In this document: piece after piece, positions 1-5,274 of the stretch
How positions within the stretch are numbered: the stretch's first letter is position 1
Layout of the letters: each line of letters opens with the position of its first letter
Source of the DNA: Myxococcales bacterium
GTDB lineage: Bacteria; Myxococcota_A; Polyangia; Haliangiales; J016
DNA: 5,274 bases
NCBI GenBank assembly: GCA_014238595.1
Contig: JABAAV010000091.1
Span: forward strand, 1-5,274
Direction: 5' to 3'
The notes under the pieces: model-generated
Database searches by the model: none
Told to the model about the DNA's origin: nothing
What the model saw: the letters and a program-made list of their open reading frames with translations, nothing else
Made by a program: the position numbers and the translations under genes

Positions 1-3
1 TCC

Positions 4-32
4 TTATTACTTCTTCTTTATTTTTATATAGT
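4..32 (+). promoter_or_regulatory. Possible promoter for the dnaN-recF-gyrB transcript
   Basis: The 55 bases before dnaN are very AT-rich and start with a pyrimidine-rich stretch. TATAGT at 27-32 matches the sigma-70 -10 consensus at 5 of 6 positions. A weak -35 candidate, TTATTA at 4-9, lies 17 bases upstream and matches only 3 of 6. A transcript from here would have a leader of roughly 15-20 bases. dnaN is often also transcribed from dnaA promoters, so this may be secondary or spurious, since AT-rich DNA gives such matches by chance. Confidence 0.25.
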
Positions 33-55
33 TTAATAGTAAAAAGCTGATTACT

Positions 56-1156
56 GTGAAGTTCTCTGTACAAAAACAACGATTACAAAATGGTCTTAAA
101 GCCGCTCAAAGTATTGTTAATCGTAAAAGTACAATGCCCAACCTTTCGAATGTTCTATTTCGCGTTCGTAAAGATAATGAGCTTACGATTTCGTCAACAG
201 ATCTTAATATTTTCAATGAAGAACTCGTAGAAATTAAAAATTCTGTCTCGGGCGCTATCGCTGTTTCTTCAAAAGGTATTTATGACATTATCAATAATAT
301 GCCTGAAGGATTGATTAACCTTGAGCGAAAAGATAATAACTGGCTCGAAATTACATCAGGATCAATTCGCTATAAATTGGTTGGGTTCAGTTCTCAAGAT
401 TTTCCATCCATTCCAGAACACAGAGATAGTGAAATGACAGCTATTTCTAGTGAAATGTTTAGATCTATGATCGATAAAACATTATTTTCGGTTTGTAGTG
501 ATGAAACGAGATACCATCTTAATGGTGTTTTTTTTGAATCCGATGGAACCGTTGCTCGCATGGTTTCTACAGATGGTCATCGTCTGTCAAAAGTCGAATG
601 TTCCATTGATGGAGGATTTAACATTGCCGATGGGGTTATTATCCCTAAAAAAGGGCTTATTGAGATTCGACGTGCCATTGATTCTATGTCAGGAACCTTT
701 GGTATTGCTTGGGCATCGCCGTATTTGTTTATTCAAACTTCAAATACAACGCTTTCTGTTCGATTGATTGATGCAAAATTTCCTCCATACAGCAATGTGA
801 TACCGAGCAAACATTCACGAGAAGTTTCCATAGAAAAAGAAAAATTATTTAGTGCGTTACGCCGTGCCAAAGTCATGTTGACTGATAGTAAAGGCGTTAA
901 ATTTACCGTAAAAAAAGGGCAAGTACTGATTGCAGGTACTGATCCTGATACGGGTGAATTTAATGAAGAAATTGAAGTTGACTACAAAGGCGATGAATTG
1001 ACCATGGGATTTAATCCCTCTTATGTTTTGGAATTTCTTTCACAAGTTGAAGAGCCTCAAATTACAATAGAGCTTAATGAAGAACTTGATCCATGCTTAA
1101 TTCGTCCTTTAGATAGCCAAAATTATCTCGGTGTTGTTATGCCGATGCGAATCTAG
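56..1156 (+). CDS. dnaN: DNA polymerase III subunit beta (sliding clamp)
   Basis: This is the ring-shaped processivity clamp that encircles DNA, tethers polymerase III and serves as a docking site for other repair and replication proteins. The 366 residues equal the length of E. coli DnaN and cover the three repeated clamp domains (about 1-120, 121-250, 251-366). Recognisable family motifs are LVGFSSQDFPSIP at 108-120, DETRYHLNGVFFE at 149-161, STDGHRLS at 171-178, RLIDAKFPPYSNVIP at 236-250, GFNPSYVLEFL at 318-328, and the C-terminal VMPMRI, which resembles the VMPMRL end of E. coli DnaN. The start is GTG at 56; it gives the usual MKF-type N-terminus and there is no better upstream start in view. 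The sequence before it (AAGCTGA) is at best a very poor ribosome binding site. A run of eight T at 528-535 lies inside the gene but the frame is intact. The gene is the first of a tight series with recF and gyrB. Identification is firm. Confidence 0.97.
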   Translation: MKFSVQKQRLQNGLKAAQSIVNRKSTMPNLSNVLFRVRKDNELTISSTDLNIFNEELVEIKNSVSGAIAVSSKGIYDIINNMPEGLINLERKDNNWLEITSGSIRYKLVGFSSQDFPSIPEHRDSEMTAISSEMFRSMIDKTLFSVCSDETRYHLNGVFFESDGTVARMVSTDGHRLSKVECSIDGGFNIADGVIIPKKGLIEIRRAIDSMSGTFGIAWASPYLFIQTSNTTLSVRLIDAKFPPYSNVIPSKHSREVSIEKEKLFSALRRAKVMLTDSKGVKFTVKKGQVLIAGTDPDTGEFNEEIEVDYKGDELTMGFNPSYVLEFLSQVEEPQITIELNEELDPCLIRPLDSQNYLGVVMPMRI

Positions 1157-1183
1157 GCAGTTCTTGTTAGACCCTATTCTTCG

Positions 1184-4736
<3,553 letters not shown>

Positions 4737-4757
4737 CATCGTAAAAAATGATTTTTC

Positions 4758-4786
4758 TTGAATTTCAATAGAGTTATCTCTAGTAT
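4758..4786 (+). promoter_or_regulatory. Weak sigma-70-like promoter candidate
   Basis: TTGAAT at 4758-4763 and TAGTAT at 4781-4786 are separated by exactly 17 bases. Each matches its consensus hexamer (TTGACA, TATAAT) at 4 of 6 positions. It would place a transcription start close to 4792-4795, just before the small ORF at 4798 and the long inverted repeat. Such matches are common by chance in AT-rich DNA, so support is limited. The -35 part overlaps the small palindrome TTGAA-T-TTCAA at 4758-4768. Confidence 0.2.
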
Positions 4787-4797
4787 TGGTTTTGCTC

Positions 4798-4866
4798 ATG
4801 GTTCAAATAACATTAAAATATGCTCTTATCGCTTCATTCCTTGTGTTAATGGTTCAGTGCCATTAA
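4798..4866 (+). CDS. Tiny ORF with signal-peptide-like sequence (22 aa), possible gene remnant
   Basis: The 22 codons run from ATG at 4798 to TAA at 4864. The product begins MVQITLKYALIASFL and ends in a cysteine and histidine. A lysine followed by a hydrophobic stretch and a late cysteine (MVQC) looks like a secretion or lipoprotein signal with no mature protein behind it. It aligns from its first codon with the tiny ORF at 5141: 9 of the first 15 residues are identical (M1, I4, L6, Y8, A9, L10, I11, S13, L15), and 11 bases, TATGCTCTTAT, are identical at 4819-4829 and 5162-5172. No Shine-Dalgarno sequence is visible. It sits almost exactly inside the inverted repeat 4802-4883. It may be a remnant of a small exported-protein gene, a leader peptide, or chance; no known family is recognised. 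Confidence 0.3.
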   Translation: MVQITLKYALIASFLVLMVQCH

Positions 4867-4883
4867 GTACAAAGTTATTTGAA
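4802..4883. repeat. Inverted repeat with 10-base perfect arms
   Basis: TTCAAATAAC at 4802-4811 is the exact reverse complement of GTTATTTGAA at 4874-4883. One further pair (4800/4885) forms beyond a single mismatch. The 62 bases between the arms contain a second perfect inverted repeat (4846-4866), so the whole element can fold as a long stem with a nested hairpin, or extrude as a cruciform. It follows gyrB by about 65 bases. The arms are AT-rich and no T-run follows, so a simple intrinsic terminator is unlikely. Confidence 0.55.
4846..4866. repeat. Inverted repeat, 7-base arms with 7-base loop
   Basis: TTAATGG at 4846-4852 and CCATTAA at 4860-4866 are perfect reverse complements around the loop TTCAGTG. 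The element lies inside the larger inverted repeat and overlaps the 3' end of the tiny ORF, whose TAA stop is part of the right arm. It could be a nested hairpin in RNA or a palindromic protein-binding site. Confidence 0.5.
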
Positions 4884-4893
4884 ACAATAGTGT

Positions 4894-4902
4894 AGATCCA
4901 CA
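4894..4902 (+). promoter_or_regulatory. Possible single DnaA box
   Basis: AGATCCACA matches the E. coli-type box TTATCCACA at 7 of 9 positions, including the TCCACA core. It sits in an imperfect palindrome, GTGTAGATCCACAC (4890-4903, 6 of 7 pairs), and contains a GATC. Only one good match was found in the region; a weaker one, TTATCCATG, lies on the minus strand at 5200-5208. A single box does not make an origin, so this is tentative. Confidence 0.2.
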
Positions 4903-4920
4903 CACCACAATGGTGATCCC

Positions 4921-4946
4921 TGTTCAATGACAGACATGATTGAACA
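4921..4946. repeat. Inverted repeat, 8-base arms with 10-base spacer
   Basis: TGTTCAAT at 4921-4928 and ATTGAACA at 4939-4946 are perfect reverse complements separated by GACAGACATG. The shape suits either a dimeric-protein operator or an RNA hairpin. It is flanked by two copies of TGGTGAT (4911-4917 and 4954-4960). The left copy also forms a 5-base stem with CACCA at 4903-4907. No poly-T follows, so it is not an obvious terminator. Confidence 0.55.
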
Positions 4947-4961
4947 ACCTCATTGGTGATT

Positions 4962-4985
4962 CTCAAAGATGACGCTCAAAGATGA
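4962..4985 (+). repeat. Tandem direct repeat, 11 identical bases at a 13-base period
   Basis: CTCAAAGATGA occurs at 4962-4972 and again at 4975-4985, exactly 13 bases apart. Degenerate relatives follow: CTTGAAGGATC begins another 13 bases on at 4988, and CTCAAGCGATGATT lies at 5010-5023, differing from CTCAAAGATGATT mainly by one inserted base. The array could be iteron-like protein-binding sites or a short slippage-derived repeat. Confidence 0.5.
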
Positions 4986-5007
4986 TTCTTGAAGGATCTT
5001 CAGGATC
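4984..5007. repeat. Strong hairpin, 10 pairs with a 3-base loop
   Basis: CTTGAAG at 4988-4994 pairs with CTTCAGG at 4998-5004 around the loop GAT, with one G-T wobble. After a one-base bulge at 4987, GAT at 4984-4986 pairs with ATC at 5005-5007. It is the most compact and GC-richest stem in the region. The following bases (TGCTCAAG) are not T-rich, so terminator function is doubtful. It overlaps the end of the 13-base-period repeats. Confidence 0.5.
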
Positions 5008-5015
5008 TGCTCAAG

Positions 5016-5044
5016 CGATGATTATTAAATACGCGATAATCTCG
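5016..5044. repeat. Inverted repeat around an AT-rich loop
   Basis: GATTAT at 5020-5025 and ATAATC at 5036-5041 are perfect reverse complements. CGA at 5016-5018 and TCG at 5042-5044 extend the stem past a one-base bulge at 5019. The loop is TAAATACGCG. It lies directly after the previous hairpin and the last degenerate direct-repeat copy. Confidence 0.4.
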
Positions 5045-5047
5045 AAA

Positions 5048-5061
5048 CACTGTTCACTGTT
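5048..5061 (+). repeat. Perfect 7-base tandem duplication CACTGTT
   Basis: CACTGTT is repeated head to tail at 5048-5054 and 5055-5061. The 8-base word AAACACTG at 5045-5052 returns at 5084-5091, 39 bases later. The stretch also forms a 5-base inverted repeat, AAACA (5045-5049) with TGTTT (5058-5062). It may be a slippage product or repeated binding sites. Confidence 0.4.
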
Positions 5062-5072
5062 TAATGCTGAAA

Positions 5073-5096
5073 CAAATCATATAAAACACTGATTTG
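5073..5096. repeat. Inverted repeat, 7-base arms with 10-base spacer
   Basis: CAAATCA at 5073-5079 and TGATTTG at 5090-5096 are perfect reverse complements separated by TATAAAACAC. The 10-base spacer equals that of the inverted repeat at 4921-4946, although the arm sequences differ. It ends about 45 bases before the tiny ORF at 5141, so an operator for a downstream gene is possible, but there is no further evidence. Confidence 0.5.
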
Positions 5097-5140
5097 CTCT
5101 TGAAAATAACGCGCTTTTGTATTTAACCTCGGCATCACTT

Positions 5141-5224
5141 ATGATGAAAATAAAACTTACCTATGCTCTTATTGTTTCTTTGTTATTATGTCAATACAGC
5201 ATGGATAATCGGAGAGATGTATGA
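5141..5224 (+). CDS. Tiny ORF with lipoprotein-signal-like N-terminus (27 aa), possibly a broken gene
   Basis: The ORF runs from ATG at 5141 to TGA at 5222. The product begins MMKIKLTYALIVSLLLCQYS: two lysines, a hydrophobic core and a cysteine after LLL, the layout of a lipoprotein signal though not a perfect lipobox. Only about ten polar residues follow before the stop. It aligns with the tiny ORF at 4798 from the first codon. After the TGA the same frame stays open to the window edge (16 codons), and a second frame is also open, so the real gene may be interrupted by this stop, shifted in frame, or start elsewhere. No Shine-Dalgarno sequence precedes it. No known family is recognised. It could be the beginning of a small exported protein, a remnant, or chance. 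Confidence 0.35.
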   Translation: MMKIKLTYALIVSLLLCQYSMDNRRDV

Positions 5225-5274
5225 GAAGTTAATTCCCACTCAGACTATGTATTTAGCAGAAAACCAAAGATTTA
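5163..5274 (+). CDS. Possible start of an unidentified gene running off the window edge
   Basis: A frame starting with ATG at 5163 is open through the right edge, giving 37 codons plus one base. It begins MLLLFLCYYVNTAWIIGEMY and continues with a more polar stretch, EKLIPTQTMYLAENQRF. An internal ATG at 5217 follows GGAGAG at 5211-5216, but that motif is too close to serve as a normal ribosome binding site for it. The frame overlaps the tiny ORF at 5141 in a different phase, so at most one is likely to be a true gene as read; a frameshift joining the two is another option. The product is not recognised. Confidence 0.2.
   Translation, partial: MLLLFLCYYVNTAWIIGEMYEKLIPTQTMYLAENQRF

Larger units (their letters stand above)
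4737..5274. other. Repeat-rich intergenic region without a convincing gene
   Basis: This stretch of 538 bases after gyrB has stop codons in all six frames and no recognisable protein domain, tRNA or rRNA. It does have many short inverted repeats, two sets of short direct repeats, four GATC sites between 4895 and 5007, and a pair of tiny signal-peptide-like ORFs near its two ends. On the minus strand all three frames entering from the right edge stop within about 40 bases, so no gene enters from that side. Possible readings are a structured RNA or regulatory region, an accessory replication region next to the dnaN cluster, or decayed gene copies. The individual elements are listed separately. 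Confidence 0.7.

Noticed and set aside
498..767. 89-codon + strand ORF inside dnaN
   Set aside because: It lies in another frame of a well-conserved gene, has no recognisable motif, and is best explained as a shadow ORF.
4744..4756. AAAAAT-G-ATTTTT inverted repeat just after the gyrB stop as an intrinsic terminator
   Set aside because: The stem contains only A-T pairs with an impossibly small loop unless the inner pairs open. It lacks a GC-rich stem, so it does not meet terminator criteria.
4927..4959. ATG ORF encoding MTDMIEQPHW
   Set aside because: Only ten codons, no ribosome binding site, and it overlaps the inverted repeat at 4921-4946.
5018..5092. 24-codon ORF beginning MIIKYAIISKHC as a third member of the tiny-ORF pair
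   Set aside because: Similarity is limited to a few residues (KYAxI) and the remainder is not signal-like; kept only as a remark in the twin-ORF finding.
5158..5196. Minus-strand TTGACA (reverse of 5188-5193) as a promoter reading toward gyrB
   Set aside because: The -35 hexamer is perfect but the hexamer 17 bases downstream (TAAGAG) matches TATAAT at only 3 of 6 positions, and there is no minus-strand gene to drive.
5141..5224. UGA read as tryptophan, which would extend the small ORF through TGA at 5222
   Set aside because: Tryptophans in the three conserved genes are encoded by TGG and no in-frame TGA occurs in them, so there is no sign of a changed code.

Overview
This window carries the downstream part of a classical bacterial replication-initiation gene cluster. 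Three complete genes lie on the + strand in the order dnaN (sliding clamp), recF (gap-repair ATPase) and gyrB (DNA gyrase subunit B), followed by about 540 bases without a convincing gene. dnaA would be expected just upstream of base 1, but it is not in view and that is inference from the usual gene order. The DNA is AT-rich.

The organism is probably a Gram-negative, proteobacterial-type bacterium. GyrB is 807 residues and has the extra block of roughly 170 residues between the TOPRIM domain and the C-terminal tail, as in E. coli-type GyrB. Several stretches of DnaN and RecF look to me more like the old 'Deltaproteobacteria' (Myxococcota/Bdellovibrionota-like) than like enterics. I judged this by eye, so the placement is tentative.

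Layout: bases 1-55 are a short AT-rich leader with a possible promoter. dnaN is 56-1156 and starts with GTG. recF is 1184-2290, after a gap of 27 bases. gyrB is 2313-4736, after a gap of 22 bases. The tight spacing suggests one transcript. The products act together at the replication fork: the clamp tethers polymerase III, RecF helps load RecA at gaps, and gyrase removes the positive supercoils ahead of the fork. None of the three starts has a clear Shine-Dalgarno sequence.

Bases 4737-5274 are the unusual part. They hold a dense run of inverted repeats (nested arms at 4802-4883 and 4846-4866, then 4921-4946, 4984-5007, 5016-5044 and 5073-5096) and short direct repeats with 13-base and 7-base periods. 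They also hold two tiny ORFs (4798-4866 and 5141-5224) whose N-termini align as lipoprotein or secretion signals (shared pattern I-x-L-x-Y-A-L-I-x-S). I read this as either a structured or replication-related intergenic region, or decayed copies of a small exported-protein gene family. The sequence alone does not decide between them. No mobile element, CRISPR array, tRNA or rRNA was seen.
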